Shown: positions 1-11,002, numbered from the stretch's first letter. The stretch is 64,000 bases of DNA from Alphaproteobacteria bacterium US3C007 (GCA_034423775.1 CP139918.1:2170001-2234000); one strand, 5' to 3'. Notes: generated by a model from the letters alone, not told the origin. Made by a program: numbers and translations.

Positions 1-213
1 GAGTGGGAACGCTTGGCGCAGGGTCTGCTTGAATATGAAACATTGACGGGCGACCAAATCAAAAACGTGATGCGCGGCGATCCCCCGGAAGCCGATGACG
101 ATGCGGGCAATGCGGCAGGGGGCGAAAAACCAGCCTCCATCACCGCTATTCCCAAAACCAAGCCGAAAGCCAAGCCTTCAGCAGATGGAGATATGGCACC
201 CGAACCAACCTAA
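1..213 (+). CDS. ftsH: ATP-dependent zinc metalloprotease FtsH, C-terminal end (partial)
   Basis: Only the last 70 codons are present; the gene begins before the window. FtsH is the membrane-anchored AAA+ zinc protease that degrades misfolded membrane proteins and regulatory substrates. The visible piece carries the typical end of the peptidase domain (LLEYETLTGDQIKNVMRG), followed by an acidic, then Pro/Lys/Ala-rich disordered tail. Such a variable tail is usual in alphaproteobacterial FtsH. The frame is open from base 1 and ends with TAA at 211-213. It converges on lpdA, and a shared hairpin terminator lies between them. The call rests on one short motif plus tail character, so the catalytic part cannot be checked. 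Confidence 0.82.
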   Translation, partial: EWERLAQGLLEYETLTGDQIKNVMRGDPPEADDDAGNAAGGEKPASITAIPKTKPKAKPSADGDMAPEPT

Positions 214-320
214 CAGCGCCAAGCGGATAGAATGTCCGCGCTATGGGCGCTATGGGTGGGGGGTATAGGATCCTGGTCTGCGCGGATGCGTTCAGCGACG
301 GCGTTACAGCATCTCAATTA

Positions 321-354
321 AAAAAGGTGATCTTAAAAGTTAGATCACCTTTTT
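321..354. terminator. Bidirectional hairpin terminator between ftsH and lpdA
   Basis: A 13-bp perfect inverted repeat, AAAAAGGTGATCT (321-333) and AGATCACCTTTTT (342-354), encloses an 8-nt loop. It has A-runs on one side and T-runs on the other, so it can end transcripts from both converging genes. Confidence 0.85.
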
Positions 355-433
355 CTTTTGCCATGTGTGTTTATTTGGCCAACGGATCGTTGGCAGAGGT
401 TCGGCAGACTCAGGCTGACGCGAAAAACTGGCT

Positions 434-1822
434 TTAGGCGTGAATGGCGCCATCGCCGCAAGCCAAAGCGGCCTCGCGTACCGCTTCTGAATACGTGGGA
501 TGGGCGTGGCAGGTTAACGCCAAATCTTCGGCGGACGCGCCAAATTCCATTGCAACGCAGATTTCATGAATCAAATCTCCGGCTGAGGGCCCTATTATAT
601 GCGCGCCCAAGATGCGATCGGTTTGCGCATCGGCCAATAGTTTGACAAAGCCATCTCCAGCAAAATTCGCCTTGGCCCGGCCATTGCCCATAAAGTTGAA
701 TTTTCCAACTTTATAAGCGCGGCCCTGCTCTTTCAGCTGTGCCTCGGTTTGGCCCACATTGGCAACTTCCGGATGCGTATAGATCACGCCTGGGATCACA
801 TCATAATTCACATGCCCATGCTTGCCTGCGATCACTTCGGCCGCGGCCATACCCTCATCCTCGGCTTTGTGCGCCAGCATTGGCCCATCAATCGCATCGC
901 CAATTGCATAGATGCCGGAAATATTGGTTTGCCAATGTGAATCGGTTTTGATCTGACCGCGCTCGCTGACCTCTATGCCAAGATCGGCCAAGCCCAACCC
1001 ATCCGTAAACGGCTTTCGCCCCGTTGCCACCAAGACAGTATCTGCGTCTATCTGGTGCGCGCTGTCATCTTTGCGCAACGTATAATTGACTTTGGCTTTG
1101 GTTTTAAGCTTTTCAACGCCGCTTACAGCTGCGCCCATGATAAATTTCAAGCCCTGCTTTTTCAGAATGCGCTGGAAGGTTTTTTGAACCTCTGCGTCCA
1201 TTCCCGGTGTGATCGCGTTTAAAAACTCTACCACGGTCACATCACTGCCCAGCCGCGCGTAAACAGATCCAAGCTCTAAGCCAATCACGCCCGCACCGAT
1301 CACCACAAGTTTTTTCGGGATCTTGGCCAAGCTTAAGGCCCCGGTTGAGCTGACCACGGTTTTTTCGTCGATCTCTATGCCGGGCAGGCTAGAGGGCGTG
1401 GAACCGCTGGCAATAATAATATCTTTCGCCTGATGACTTTCATCGCCGACTTTGACCACACCGGCCTCGGGAATGCTGCCCCAGCCTTTCAGCCAATCGA
1501 TTTTGTTCTTCTTGAAAAGAAATTCAATACCCTTGGTGTTGCCCTCAATCGTGTCGGTTTTATACGTTTGCATCTGCGACCAATCTACCGTTGGCGATTT
1601 GGCATTCAGGCCCATTTTTGCAAAATTATGTTCGGCTTCATGAAGCATATGTGACGCATGCAGCAGTGCTTTGGAAGGAATACAGCCCACATTGAGGCAG
1701 GTGCCGCCCAAGGTTTCCCGCCCTTCAACACAGGCTGTTTTCAGTCCCAGTTGAGCGCATCTGATCGCCGCAACATAGCCTCCGGGCCCGCTGCCAATCA
1801 CAATTACATCATAGCTCGCCAT
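434..1822 (-). CDS. lpdA: Dihydrolipoyl dehydrogenase (E3)
   Basis: FAD flavoprotein of 462 residues that reoxidises the dihydrolipoyl groups of 2-oxo acid dehydrogenases with NAD+. The N-terminal FAD site is GSGPGG (residues 10-15). The redox-active disulfide pair is C42 and C47 in [13 protein letters not shown] second Rossmann motif ([10 protein letters not shown], about residue 175) binds NAD, and the C-terminal HPTYSEA supplies the His-Glu pair near residue 441. It is the last gene of the sucCDAB-lpdA run, 66 bp after sucB, so it most likely serves the 2-oxoglutarate dehydrogenase complex. A separate pyruvate dehydrogenase E3 could exist elsewhere. Length is normal for the family. Confidence 0.95.
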   Translation of the reverse strand: MASYDVIVIGSGPGGYVAAIRCAQLGLKTACVEGRETLGGTCLNVGCIPSKALLHASHMLHEAEHNFAKMGLNAKSPTVDWSQMQTYKTDTIEGNTKGIEFLFKKNKIDWLKGWGSIPEAGVVKVGDESHQAKDIIIASGSTPSSLPGIEIDEKTVVSSTGALSLAKIPKKLVVIGAGVIGLELGSVYARLGSDVTVVEFLNAITPGMDAEVQKTFQRILKKQGLKFIMGAAVSGVEKLKTKAKVNYTLRKDDSAHQIDADTVLVATGRKPFTDGLGLADLGIEVSERGQIKTDSHWQTNISGIYAIGDAIDGPMLAHKAEDEGMAAAEVIAGKHGHVNYDVIPGVIYTHPEVANVGQTEAQLKEQGRAYKVGKFNFMGNGRAKANFAGDGFVKLLADAQTDRILGAHIIGPSAGDLIHEICVAMEFGASAEDLALTCHAHPTYSEAVREAALACGDGAIHA

Positions 1823-1888
1823 TGTTATTTCCTTTCGCAGCGCGGGGGGTATTTCCCGCCTAAGCCGTCAGTAGTTTTGAGTTTCACC

Positions 1889-3403
1889 CTAAAGATCCAT
1901 CAGCAAGCGCCGGGGATCTTCAAGCGCCTCCTTCACGCGGACTAAGAAGGTTACGGCGCCTTTACCATCCACGATCCGGTGGTCATAGCTGAGGGCCAGA
2001 TACATCATTGGCCGGATCACCACTTGGCCATTCACGGCGATGGGGCGGTCTTGAATTTTATGCATGCCCAGGATTCCCGATTGCGGGGGGTTCAAAATAG
2101 GTGAGGACATTAATGAACCATAAACTCCACCATTTGAAATCGTGAAAGTGCCGCCTTGCATTTCTTCCATGCTAAGCTTGCCGTCGCGGGCGCGCTGCCC
2201 TTTTTCGCTGATCGCTTGCTCGATGGCGGCAAAGCTCATCGCATCAACATCCCGAATCACGGGCACAACCAAGCCGGTTGGCGTGCCAGCCGCGATGCCC
2301 ATATGCACAAAGTTCTTATAAACTATATCGGTGCCATCTATTTCGGCATTGACTTCGGGAACCTCTTGCAAAGCGTGGCAGCAGGCTTTGGTGAAGAAAG
2401 ACATGAAGCCAAGTTTGACACCATGCTTCTTTAAAAACAGATCTTTATATTCTGATCTAAGATCCATCACGGCGCTCATATCGACTTCGTTATACGTTGT
2501 CAGCATGGCGGCCGAATTCTGGCTGTCTTTTAGGCGCCGTGCAATGGTTTGACGCAAGCGCGTCATTTTAACCCGCTCTTCACGCGCTGCATCGCTGGCC
2601 ATAACGGGGGCGCGCGGCGCGGCTGGTGTTTGAGCGGTTGCGGCTGGCGTGTGCGCGGCGGCGGCGACAGCCCGGGTTACATCTTCTTTCATTACCCGCC
2701 CATCGCGGCCGGTGCCTTGCACCGTGCTGGGCTTAAGACCCGCTTCGGCCATAGCTTTTTTTGCAGCCGGCGCATCTTCCACCGAGCTGGCTTTAGCCGT
2801 GCTTGGGGTGGCCTCTGGAACGGGCTGCGCTGCAGACGTGTTGCCTTCCCCCTCTGCCTGGCTGATCACGGCCAAAATGGCGGTTGCATCCACTGTGCTG
2901 CCTTCCGCGGCGATAATTTTTTTCAAAACCCCTGCGCTTGGCGATGGAACTTCCACGCTGACCTTATCGGTTTCCAGCTCGCAAAGGATTTCATCGCTTT
3001 TTACGTTATCACCTGGCGCTTTGAACCAACTGGCCACGGTGGCTTCGGTCACGCTTTCCCCCAAAGTTGGAACGGCAACCTCAATATCTGATGAATCTGC
3101 TGCCGCGTTTGACGGCGCTTTAGGGGCTGGGCTCTTGGCAGTATCCGAAGCCTCGCTACGGCCTGCGCCGCTGGCAATATTGGCCAGCAAAGCATCAACG
3201 CCGACCGTTGTGCCTTCTGCCGCAACGATTTCGCTAAGAACGCCTGCGGCCGGGCTCGGCACTTCGACGGTGACTTTATCGGTTTCCAACTCGCATAGCA
3301 TTTCGTCTAAAGCCACAACATCGCCTGGTTTTTTAAACCAGGTGGCCACCGTCGCTTCTGTGACAGATTCGCCCAAAGTCGGGACACGAATTTCCGTTGT
3401 CAT
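1889..3403 (-). CDS. sucB: 2-Oxoglutarate dehydrogenase E2, dihydrolipoyl succinyltransferase, with two lipoyl domains
   Basis: E2 core of the 2-oxoglutarate dehydrogenase complex; moves the succinyl group to CoA. 504 residues. Two tandem lipoyl domains (about 1-75 and 107-182) carry ELETDKV motifs with lipoylated lysines at K43 and K147. They are joined by Ala/Pro-rich linkers. A peripheral-subunit-binding domain lies at about 211-246, and the catalytic domain runs from about 275 to the end, with active-site H475 and D479 in DHRIVDG. E. coli SucB has a single lipoyl domain and is about 400 residues, so this is a longer, duplicated form, which I believe is usual in Rhodobacterales. It starts 3 bp after the sucA stop, which implies coupled expression. 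Confidence 0.95.
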   Translation of the reverse strand: MTTEIRVPTLGESVTEATVATWFKKPGDVVALDEMLCELETDKVTVEVPSPAAGVLSEIVAAEGTTVGVDALLANIASGAGRSEASDTAKSPAPKAPSNAAADSSDIEVAVPTLGESVTEATVASWFKAPGDNVKSDEILCELETDKVSVEVPSPSAGVLKKIIAAEGSTVDATAILAVISQAEGEGNTSAAQPVPEATPSTAKASSVEDAPAAKKAMAEAGLKPSTVQGTGRDGRVMKEDVTRAVAAAAHTPAATAQTPAAPRAPVMASDAAREERVKMTRLRQTIARRLKDSQNSAAMLTTYNEVDMSAVMDLRSEYKDLFLKKHGVKLGFMSFFTKACCHALQEVPEVNAEIDGTDIVYKNFVHMGIAAGTPTGLVVPVIRDVDAMSFAAIEQAISEKGQRARDGKLSMEEMQGGTFTISNGGVYGSLMSSPILNPPQSGILGMHKIQDRPIAVNGQVVIRPMMYLALSYDHRIVDGKGAVTFLVRVKEALEDPRRLLMDL

Positions 3404-3406
3404 TGG

Positions 3407-6370
3407 TTATTTCCCTTCGATCGTCAGCGCTTCATCGATAAGCGCGGCTTGTTGGAATTTATGCTGTGCGGCTAAACCGGTGGCCGGTGAAGCGCTGGCC
3501 GAGCGGCCCACATAGCGAAGACGGTTATGTTTTGCTTTCATGCGTTCGAGCACCCATTCCAAATTGGGCTCCATGAAGCTCCAACCACCCTGGTTCTTAG
3601 GTTCCTCCTGACACCAAATCATTTCGGCATTCTCAAAGCGCTGAAGTTCCTTCATTGCTGAGATGGCCGGAAACGGATAGAACTGTTCAAAGCGCATCAA
3701 GTAAATATCATCGAGACCGCGGGCATTTCGCTCTTCCAAAAGATCATAATAAACTTTGCCCGAACACATCACGACGCGTTTGATTTTGGCATCTGGTTTA
3801 AGCTTATGCGCCGAGCTGCTGGCTTCCGCATCATCCCAAAGTACCCGATGAAAGGATGAGCCAGTGGTGAATTCTTCGGCCTTTGAGACGGCTAATTTAT
3901 GCCGCAGCAATGATTTTGGCGTCATCAGAATTAATGGTTTGCGAAAGTTCCGGTGCAATTGGCGGCGCAAAATATGAAAGTAATTGGCGGGCGTGGTGCA
4001 ATTGGCGATGATCCAATTATCTTGCCCGCACATTTGCAAAAACCGTTCGAGCCGCGCAGAGCTATGTTCTGGCCCTTGACCCTCGAATCCATGGGGCAGC
4101 AACACCACCAGACCGGACATACGCAACCATTTGCTTTCACCAGAGCTGATGAATTGATCAAACATGATTTGCGCGCCATTTGCAAAATCGCCAAATTGGG
4201 CTTCCCAAAGCGTAAGGGCGTTGGGCTCGGCCAGCGAATAGCCATATTCAAACCCTAGAACGGCATATTCGGACAGCATCGAATCGATCACATCATACCG
4301 CTTTTGTCCGGTGCGAATATGATTGAGCGGGTAAAAGCGCTCTTCGGTATCTTGATTGATCAAGCCAGAATGGCGTTGGCTAAATGTGCCCCGGGTACAG
4401 TCTTGGCCGGACAAACGCACCGGAAAGCCTTCGCATAATAGAGATCCAAAGGCCAAGGCTTCGCCGGTGGCCCAATCGAAGCCTTCGCCGGCGGCGAACA
4501 TTTTCTTTTTGGTTTCAAGCATCCGGGCGACGGTTTTATGCAGCGGAAACCCATCTGGTGCGCGGCTCAATGCAGTGCCAATATCTGCCAGCGTTTGGGT
4601 CGAAATTGATGTTTCTCCGCGCTGATATTCTTCTCCGCGGCGATCCAAATGCGACCAGCGGCCATCCAGCCAATCGGCTTTATTGGGTTTATATTCTTTT
4701 CCCGCCTCAAACTCTTCGCTCATTTTGGCTTGGAAGGCAGCTTTCATATCTTCAACTTCGCCTTCGGGTATTAGCCCATCCTTGACCAACCGTTCGGTGT
4801 AAAGCGAAAGCGTGGTTTTTTGTCGCTTGATTTGATTATACATTAAAGGGTTTGTGAACATTGGTTCATCCCCCTCATTATGCCCAAATCGGCGATAGCA
4901 GAAGATGTCGATCACCACGTCTTTTTGGAATTTTTGGCGGAATTCCGTAGCCACTTTTGCCGCATGCACAACGGCTTCTGGATCGTCACCATTCACGTGG
5001 AATATAGGAGCTTCTACCATTAAGGCGATATCGGTCGGATAGGGCGATGAGCGGCTAAAATGAGGTGCTGTGGTAAACCCAATCTGGTTATTGACAACAA
5101 CATGGATTGTTCCGCCCGTGCGATGGCCCACCAATCCAGATAGCCCAAAACATTCCGCCACAACCCCTTGGCCGGCAAAGGCCGCATCGCCATGCAGCAA
5201 TAAGGGCAAAACCTGCGTGCGATCCGCATCGCCGATTTGATCTTGTTTGGCGCGCACTTTGCCAATTACAACCGGGTTAACAGCCTCTAAATGGCTGGGG
5301 TTTGCGGTTAGCGATAGATGCACGTTATTGCCGTCAAAATCACGGTCAGAGGATGCGCCGAGATGATATTTCACATCGCCAGAGCCGTCTACATCTTCTG
5401 GCTTGAACGAGCCGCCCTGAAATTCGTTGAAAATCGCCCGGTACGGTTTTTGCATCACATTTGCCAATACAGAAAGGCGGCCGCGATGCGGCATACCGAT
5501 CACAATGTCGCGCACCCCAAGCGCACCACCGCGCTTGATGATTTGCTCTAGCGCGGGGATCAGGCTTTCCCCGCCATCCAAGCCAAAGCGTTTGGTGCCG
5601 GTGTATTTCACGTGCAGAAATTTTTCAAACCCTTCGGCTTCAACCATCTTATTCAAGATGGCTTTACGCCCCTCACGGGTGAATGTGATCTCTTTATCGC
5701 GCCCCTCGATACGTTCTTTAAGCCATGAAGATTGCTCGGGGTCCGAAATATGCATGTATTGCAAAGCAAACGTGCTGCAATAGGTGCGTTTCAGAATATC
5801 GATGATTTGGCGCATGCTGGCAAATTGCAAGCCGAGCACATTATCAATAAAGATTGGCCGATCCATATCGGCCTCTTCAAAGCCATAAGATTTTGGCTGT
5901 AACTCAAGGTGCTGCCCGGTGGCTTGAAGTTTCAAAGGATCCAGATCTGCCGATAAATGCCCACGGATGCGGTGGGCTCGAATAATCATTAAGGCGCGGA
6001 TACTGTCTAAAACCGCACGTTTCACAGCCTCTTGGCTGATTGTACTGTTGAGCTCTTTGGCCTTTCCAAGGATTTTTTCCTTGGCGGCTGCGGCCTCTTG
6101 CGGCGGCGGCATCCATTCACCAGTGAGCGCGGCGGTTAGATCATCAGTCGGTTGAGGGGGCCAATCTTTGCGGGCCCAAGACGGGCCAGAGGCGTCTGCT
6201 TTGACGTCTAAATCCGAATCCCCCAACGCTTGGAAAAAGGCTTGCCAGGCGCCATCAACCGTATTGGGGTCACGGGCATATTGCGCGTAAAGCTGCTCAA
6301 GATACGCCGCGTTGTGCCCCTGCATGAAGGAAGAGGCGTGGAACTGTTCATTCGCAGACTGATCGGTCAT
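3407..6370 (-). CDS. sucA: 2-Oxoglutarate dehydrogenase E1 component
   Basis: Thiamine diphosphate-dependent E1 that decarboxylates 2-oxoglutarate and reductively succinylates the E2 lipoyl group. 987 residues. I chose the ATG at 6370 (MTDQSANEQF) because AGAGGA sits about 8 nt upstream; the open frame extends 8 codons further without a better signal. Seen: an N-terminal E2-binding helix (about 10-40, AYLEQLYAQYARDP), the ThDP-binding part including GDAAFAGQG and VVNNQIGFTT, the histidine-rich GMPHRGRL, and a transketolase-like C-terminal half. It sits between sucD (178 bp upstream) and sucB (3 bp downstream). The sucD-sucA gap holds a weak GCGGG/CCCGC hairpin at 6491-6507, which could modulate read-through. 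Confidence 0.95.
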   Translation of the reverse strand: MTDQSANEQFHASSFMQGHNAAYLEQLYAQYARDPNTVDGAWQAFFQALGDSDLDVKADASGPSWARKDWPPQPTDDLTAALTGEWMPPPQEAAAAKEKILGKAKELNSTISQEAVKRAVLDSIRALMIIRAHRIRGHLSADLDPLKLQATGQHLELQPKSYGFEEADMDRPIFIDNVLGLQFASMRQIIDILKRTYCSTFALQYMHISDPEQSSWLKERIEGRDKEITFTREGRKAILNKMVEAEGFEKFLHVKYTGTKRFGLDGGESLIPALEQIIKRGGALGVRDIVIGMPHRGRLSVLANVMQKPYRAIFNEFQGGSFKPEDVDGSGDVKYHLGASSDRDFDGNNVHLSLTANPSHLEAVNPVVIGKVRAKQDQIGDADRTQVLPLLLHGDAAFAGQGVVAECFGLSGLVGHRTGGTIHVVVNNQIGFTTAPHFSRSSPYPTDIALMVEAPIFHVNGDDPEAVVHAAKVATEFRQKFQKDVVIDIFCYRRFGHNEGDEPMFTNPLMYNQIKRQKTTLSLYTERLVKDGLIPEGEVEDMKAAFQAKMSEEFEAGKEYKPNKADWLDGRWSHLDRRGEEYQRGETSISTQTLADIGTALSRAPDGFPLHKTVARMLETKKKMFAAGEGFDWATGEALAFGSLLCEGFPVRLSGQDCTRGTFSQRHSGLINQDTEERFYPLNHIRTGQKRYDVIDSMLSEYAVLGFEYGYSLAEPNALTLWEAQFGDFANGAQIMFDQFISSGESKWLRMSGLVVLLPHGFEGQGPEHSSARLERFLQMCGQDNWIIANCTTPANYFHILRRQLHRNFRKPLILMTPKSLLRHKLAVSKAEEFTTGSSFHRVLWDDAEASSSAHKLKPDAKIKRVVMCSGKVYYDLLEERNARGLDDIYLMRFEQFYPFPAISAMKELQRFENAEMIWCQEEPKNQGGWSFMEPNLEWVLERMKAKHNRLRYVGRSASASPATGLAAQHKFQQAALIDEALTIEGK

Positions 6371-6548
6371 GTTAGATCCTCTTAAGATGTTCAAAGTAAG
6401 GGGCGCTCAGCAAAAGTATTTTGGAATGGGCTTGCGCCAAACATTGCTGCGCCAAGCTTTGTGAATAAGGCGCTTTGCCCTGTTTATTTCGCGGGGTTAG
6501 ATCCCGCAATTTAGCCCTGATATTTTTGCTGATATAGCGCATTAAGGG

Positions 6549-7430
6549 TTACCCGATGGCTTTAAGAACCGCTTCACCCAATCCGGCTGGGCTCTCTGCA
6601 ACCACGATGCCCGCAGCTTGCATAGCTTCGATTTTATCTTCCGCACCACCTTTGCCACCGGCAACAATGGCACCGGCATGACCCATGCGACGGCCCGGAG
6701 GGGCTGTGCGTCCGGCGATAAAGCCGGCCACGGGCTTGCTGCGCCCGCGTTTGGCCTCATCTCTTAAAAACTGCGCCGCTTCTTCTTCAGCGCTGCCACC
6801 AATTTCACCGATCATAATAATTGACTGCGTTTCCTCATCCGCCAAGAACCACTCAAGCGCATCGATATGCTCGGTGCCTTTGATTGGATCCCCACCGATG
6901 CCCACGCAGGTGGATTGACCCAAGCCAACATCTGATGTTTGCTTGACCGCTTCGTAGGTTAAAGTACCCGAGCGCGACACAACCCCGACGGATCCACGGC
7001 GGTGGATATGCCCGGGCATGATGCCAATCTTACAAGCATCAGGCGTGATTACACCGGGACAATTTGGCCCGATCAACACGGAATTACTGGTCTCTAAAGC
7101 CCGCTTTACTTGCATCATATCCAACACAGGGATGCCTTCTGTGATACAGACGATCAGTTCAATTTCGGCATCGAGTGCCTCTAAAATACTATCCGCAGCA
7201 AAGGGGGGTGGGACATAAATCACCGAGGCATTTGCTTGAGTAACGGCTTTGGCCTCATGCACCGAGTTGAACACAGGCAAATCAAGATGCACTTGGCCGC
7301 CTTTTCCGGGCGTAACGCCACCAACCATTTTAGTGCCATAGGCGATGGCTTGCTCGGAATGAAAAGTGCCTTGCGAGCCGGTAAACCCTTGACAGATCAC
7401 TTTGGTGTTTTCGTTTATGAGAATTGCCAT
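6549..7430 (-). CDS. sucD: Succinyl-CoA synthetase alpha subunit
   Basis: Alpha subunit of ADP/GDP-forming succinyl-CoA ligase, which makes succinate and a nucleoside triphosphate from succinyl-CoA. 293 residues, normal length. The N-terminal CoA-binding Rossmann domain has [10 protein letters not shown] (about 16-25). The phosphohistidine is in GHAGAIV (about H251), in the context [12 protein letters not shown]. The GPNCPG motif of the ligase domain is present near 125. The ATG at 7430 lies 3 bp after the sucC stop, so the two subunit genes are translationally coupled, as usual for a 1:1 complex. Confidence 0.96.
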   Translation of the reverse strand: MAILINENTKVICQGFTGSQGTFHSEQAIAYGTKMVGGVTPGKGGQVHLDLPVFNSVHEAKAVTQANASVIYVPPPFAADSILEALDAEIELIVCITEGIPVLDMMQVKRALETSNSVLIGPNCPGVITPDACKIGIMPGHIHRRGSVGVVSRSGTLTYEAVKQTSDVGLGQSTCVGIGGDPIKGTEHIDALEWFLADEETQSIIMIGEIGGSAEEEAAQFLRDEAKRGRSKPVAGFIAGRTAPPGRRMGHAGAIVAGGKGGAEDKIEAMQAAGIVVAESPAGLGEAVLKAIG

Positions 7431-7433
7431 GTC

Positions 7434-8627
7434 TTACCCCTTGACCGCCGTTACGATTTTTTCGGCACCGTCTTTTAGATTATCGGCCGCGATCACGTCC
7501 AATCCCGATGTGTTGATGATCTTTTTGCCTTGTTCGACATTGGTGCCTTCCAGTCGCACTACCAGAGGTACTGCCAACCCAACTTCCTTTACCGCGGCCA
7601 CAACCCCTTCGGCGATCACATCACAGCGCATAATACCCCCAAAAATGTTGACTAAAATGCCTTTGACATTTGGATCTGAGGTAATGATTTTAAAGGCCTC
7701 GGTGACTTTTTCTTTGGTGGCCCCGCCACCAACATCCAAGAAATTTGCTGGCTCGGCGCCATAAAGTTTGATAATATCCATCGTGGCCATCGCAAGGCCT
7801 GCGCCGTTGACCATGCAGCCAATTTCGCCGTCTAAAGCAATGTAGTTAAGATCGTATTTTGAAGCTTCGAGTTCTTTGGGGTCTTCCTCTGTGGTATCTC
7901 TGAGTTCGGCGATATCAGGGTGCCGGTAGACGGCATTGCCGTCGAACCCCATTTTTGCATCTAAACATTTCAGATCGCCGCCATCGGTCACGATCAGAGG
8001 GTTGATTTCCAACATCTCAACGTCTTTTTCGATGAATAGGCGATAAAGTGTGCCCATTAAGGCCACGCATTGTTTGATCTGTTTGCCCTCTAGGTTCAGC
8101 ATGAACGCAATTCTGCGGCCATGATAGGCTTGATATCCGGTCGCCGGATCAACCGAAAAAGACAGAATTTTTTCAGGCGTTTCGGCCGCAACCTCTTCAA
8201 TGTCCATGCCGCCCTCGGTCGAGCAAACGAACGACACGCGACTGGTCTGACGATCGACCAATAGGGCCAGATAGAGCTCACGCTCGATGCCCGAACCGTC
8301 TTCGATATAGATACGGTTGACTTGTTTGCCGGCGGGGCCGGTTTGGTGGGTCACCAAAGTACGGCCGAGCATTTTCTTGGCTTCTTCTGCTGCCTCGGTG
8401 GCCGATTTGGCCATGCGAACGCCGCCTTTTTCACCCGCATCAGCTTCCGTAAAATGGCCTTTGCCGCGGCCACCGGCGTGGATTTGCGCTTTTACAACCC
8501 AAAGGGGCCCATCCAGTTCACCCGCAGCGGTTTTGGCATCGTCTGCCTTGAGCACAAAGCGCCCTTCCGAGACCGGGGCGCCATAGCTGCGCAACAAGGC
8601 TTTCGCTTGATATTCATGAATATTCAT
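7434..8627 (-). CDS. sucC: Succinyl-CoA synthetase beta subunit
   Basis: Beta subunit of succinyl-CoA ligase, 397 residues. It begins with the canonical MNIHEYQAK and has an ATP-grasp fold: the glycine-rich [14 protein letters not shown] loop near 46-60 and the metal-binding EINPLIVT near 195-205. The C-terminal ligase domain has GGGATKEKV and [10 protein letters not shown]. It is the first gene of the sucCDAB-lpdA operon. Its own promoter region carries the paired palindromic operators at 8730-8768, and a terminator behind mdh separates it from mdh, so it probably starts an independent transcript. Confidence 0.96.
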   Translation of the reverse strand: MNIHEYQAKALLRSYGAPVSEGRFVLKADDAKTAAGELDGPLWVVKAQIHAGGRGKGHFTEADAGEKGGVRMAKSATEAAEEAKKMLGRTLVTHQTGPAGKQVNRIYIEDGSGIERELYLALLVDRQTSRVSFVCSTEGGMDIEEVAAETPEKILSFSVDPATGYQAYHGRRIAFMLNLEGKQIKQCVALMGTLYRLFIEKDVEMLEINPLIVTDGGDLKCLDAKMGFDGNAVYRHPDIAELRDTTEEDPKELEASKYDLNYIALDGEIGCMVNGAGLAMATMDIIKLYGAEPANFLDVGGGATKEKVTEAFKIITSDPNVKGILVNIFGGIMRCDVIAEGVVAAVKEVGLAVPLVVRLEGTNVEQGKKIINTSGLDVIAADNLKDGAEKIVTAVKG

Positions 8628-8729
8628 CGAGTGTTCCTACATGACCCAAAGTTTGCGCCATTTAGTCGCATCAAGCGGACGGTTATAAGCTTTTTTTAAA
8701 AATTTTTATAGATTTTTACGTTTTTAGGT

Positions 8730-8768
8730 ATTTTGTGATCACAGATTTTATGGGTGTGATCACAAAAT
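8730..8768. promoter_or_regulatory. Paired TGTGATCACA palindromes in the sucC promoter region
   Basis: The 333-bp gap 8628-8960 holds no gene. It contains two copies of the perfect 10-bp palindrome TGTGATCACA (8734-8743 and 8755-8764), 21 bp centre to centre. With their flanks they form a 14-bp perfect inverted repeat (ATTTTGTGATCACA at 8730-8743 against 8755-8768). They lie 107-137 bp upstream of the sucC start in an A/T-rich stretch. The same pair with the same spacing precedes sdhC. Two helical turns between sites suggests cooperative binding of a dimeric regulator. The GT...AC symmetry recalls GntR-family operators, but that is inference. Confidence 0.75.
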
Positions 8769-8874
8769 AAAATATAGCGGCAGTTTGCTAGGGTTGCCCC
8801 AGCATATGGTGGTTTCAAGCTTGCGCGCAGCGGCCCACCTGCTGGGATAAACGATGGTTGCCCGGCTGAAAATA

Positions 8875-8906
8875 AAAAAGCACGCATGCGTGCATGCGTA
8901 CTTTTT
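8875..8906 (-). terminator. Intrinsic terminator downstream of mdh
   Basis: AAAAAG-C-ACGCATGC followed after 2 nt by GCATGCGT-A-CTTTTT. The long hairpin is perfect except for one C/A mismatch and ends in a T-run when read on the minus strand. It lies 55 bp after the mdh stop and separates mdh from the sucC operon. Confidence 0.8.
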
Positions 8907-8960
8907 CAGCGTGGTAAGAAGCCCCGACAGGCACGCGGGAGCGCGCCGGCGCAGATGTCT

Positions 8961-9959
<999 letters not shown>

Positions 9960-9990
9960 TTACTGCTTTCTGATTAAATTAGCAAGTGTG

Positions 9991-10020
9991 CTGCATTGCA
10001 GCGCAAATTGGCGTTTGCGC
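9991..10020. promoter_or_regulatory. Nested inverted repeats between mdh and the TSUP gene
   Basis: CTGC-ATT-GCAG (9991-10001) overlaps a second perfect repeat, GCGCAAA-N6-TTTGCGC (10001-10020). Both lie 68-97 bp upstream of mdh and about 105-130 bp upstream of the divergent TSUP start. The first fits the CTGC-N3-GCAG form reported for the PHB regulator PhaR of Paracoccus. Assignment to any regulator is inference. Confidence 0.5.
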
Positions 10021-10122
10021 TAAGCCTCTCGCAATAGGTTGAACCGTCCGTTTTTAGACCATAGGCTCTTTCGTATGCAAAGTGGTTTGCGCGGGCCCAT
10101 TTGATAAGAAAGATGGCTGTTT

Positions 10123-10869
10123 ATGGAGGCTTGGATGTTTGCCCTGATGGGGGGCGCTGTTTTGTTTGCGGGCATTTCTAAAAGTGGATTTGGTTCTAAG
10201 GTTGATTTCATAGGGGTCGTGATTTTGGCCGGATTGATGGATCCGGGAAAAGCCATCGGAGTGATGTTGCCGTTGCTGATGGTGATGGATCTGTCGAATC
10301 TGCGCGCCTATTGGTGGAAATGGTCGCGCGGCGATGCCCTTACCTTAATTCTTGGCGGCATTCCGGGGGTTATGCTAGGGGCGTTGTTTTTCACGCAGGT
10401 CAATCAACAGGTGCTGCAATTTCTGATTGGCCTGATCAGCCTTTTGTTTTTAAGCTGGTTTTGCGCCTCACGCCTATCGACGGTTTTGTCAAGAATGGGC
10501 CCATTTTCACGTGGGGTTGGGGGGCTTGCGGGTTTCGTCGCGGGGTTTACCAGCTTTGTCAGCCATGCTGGTGGTCCGGCAGCCGCGGTGTATCTTCTGT
10601 CGAAAAACATGTCCAAAACAGAATATCAAGCCACTACTGTTCTGGTATTCTGGGTGATCAATATTTTAAAAGGCGGCCTTTACGTGGGTTTGGGCTTGCT
10701 GAGCCGCGATACGCTCGTGCTTGATCTGATGCTCTTGCCCTTTGCGTTTTGCGGTGTTTGGCTGGGGTTGCAGGCGCATCGTAAAATACCTGAAAAAGCA
10801 TTTTTTGTGTTAATGTATGTTGCTTTGGCGGTTTCCGCTTTGCGCCTTATCTGGCTGTCTTTGGCTTAA
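10123..10869 (+). CDS. TSUP-family membrane transporter (TauE/SafE type)
   Basis: 248 residues with about eight hydrophobic segments and the repeated Gly-rich loops of the TauE/SafE/YfcA family. These include AGISKSGFGSKVDFIGVVIL near 18-37 and GGLAGFVAGFTSFVSHAGGP near 128-147, the two pseudo-symmetric halves. Family members export sulfite, sulfoacetate or related organosulfur anions; substrate cannot be read from sequence. It is divergent from mdh and the first plus-strand gene before mcl2, with 133 bp in between. The ATG at 10123 follows a weak purine stretch. A role in exporting sulfite from taurine or DMSP-derived sulfur would fit a marine roseobacter, but nothing nearby proves it. Confidence 0.8.
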   Translation: MEAWMFALMGGAVLFAGISKSGFGSKVDFIGVVILAGLMDPGKAIGVMLPLLMVMDLSNLRAYWWKWSRGDALTLILGGIPGVMLGALFFTQVNQQVLQFLIGLISLLFLSWFCASRLSTVLSRMGPFSRGVGGLAGFVAGFTSFVSHAGGPAAAVYLLSKNMSKTEYQATTVLVFWVINILKGGLYVGLGLLSRDTLVLDLMLLPFAFCGVWLGLQAHRKIPEKAFFVLMYVALAVSALRLIWLSLA

Positions 10870-11002
10870 GCCGCCCAGAACGCTTTGGCATCATGCGCGA
10901 TGGCGACTGGGCTGTGGCAATTCTTGCATAATAACGTTTTGGCCTTGAACTTTTCGGCAAGAGATGCGCATTGATTTCGTAATATTATTGCGGAAGCTTC
11001 TT

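Noticed and set aside
2649..3515. 288-codon plus-strand frame opposite sucB
   Set aside because: It is antisense to the lipoyl domains and linkers of sucB; its Ser/Ala/Pro richness mirrors the reverse complement of Ala/Pro linker codons.
10964..11002. Upstream ATG extending mcl2 by 13 residues
   Set aside because: The downstream ATG has a better spaced GGAAG, and the extra residues are hydrophobic and unlike family N termini.
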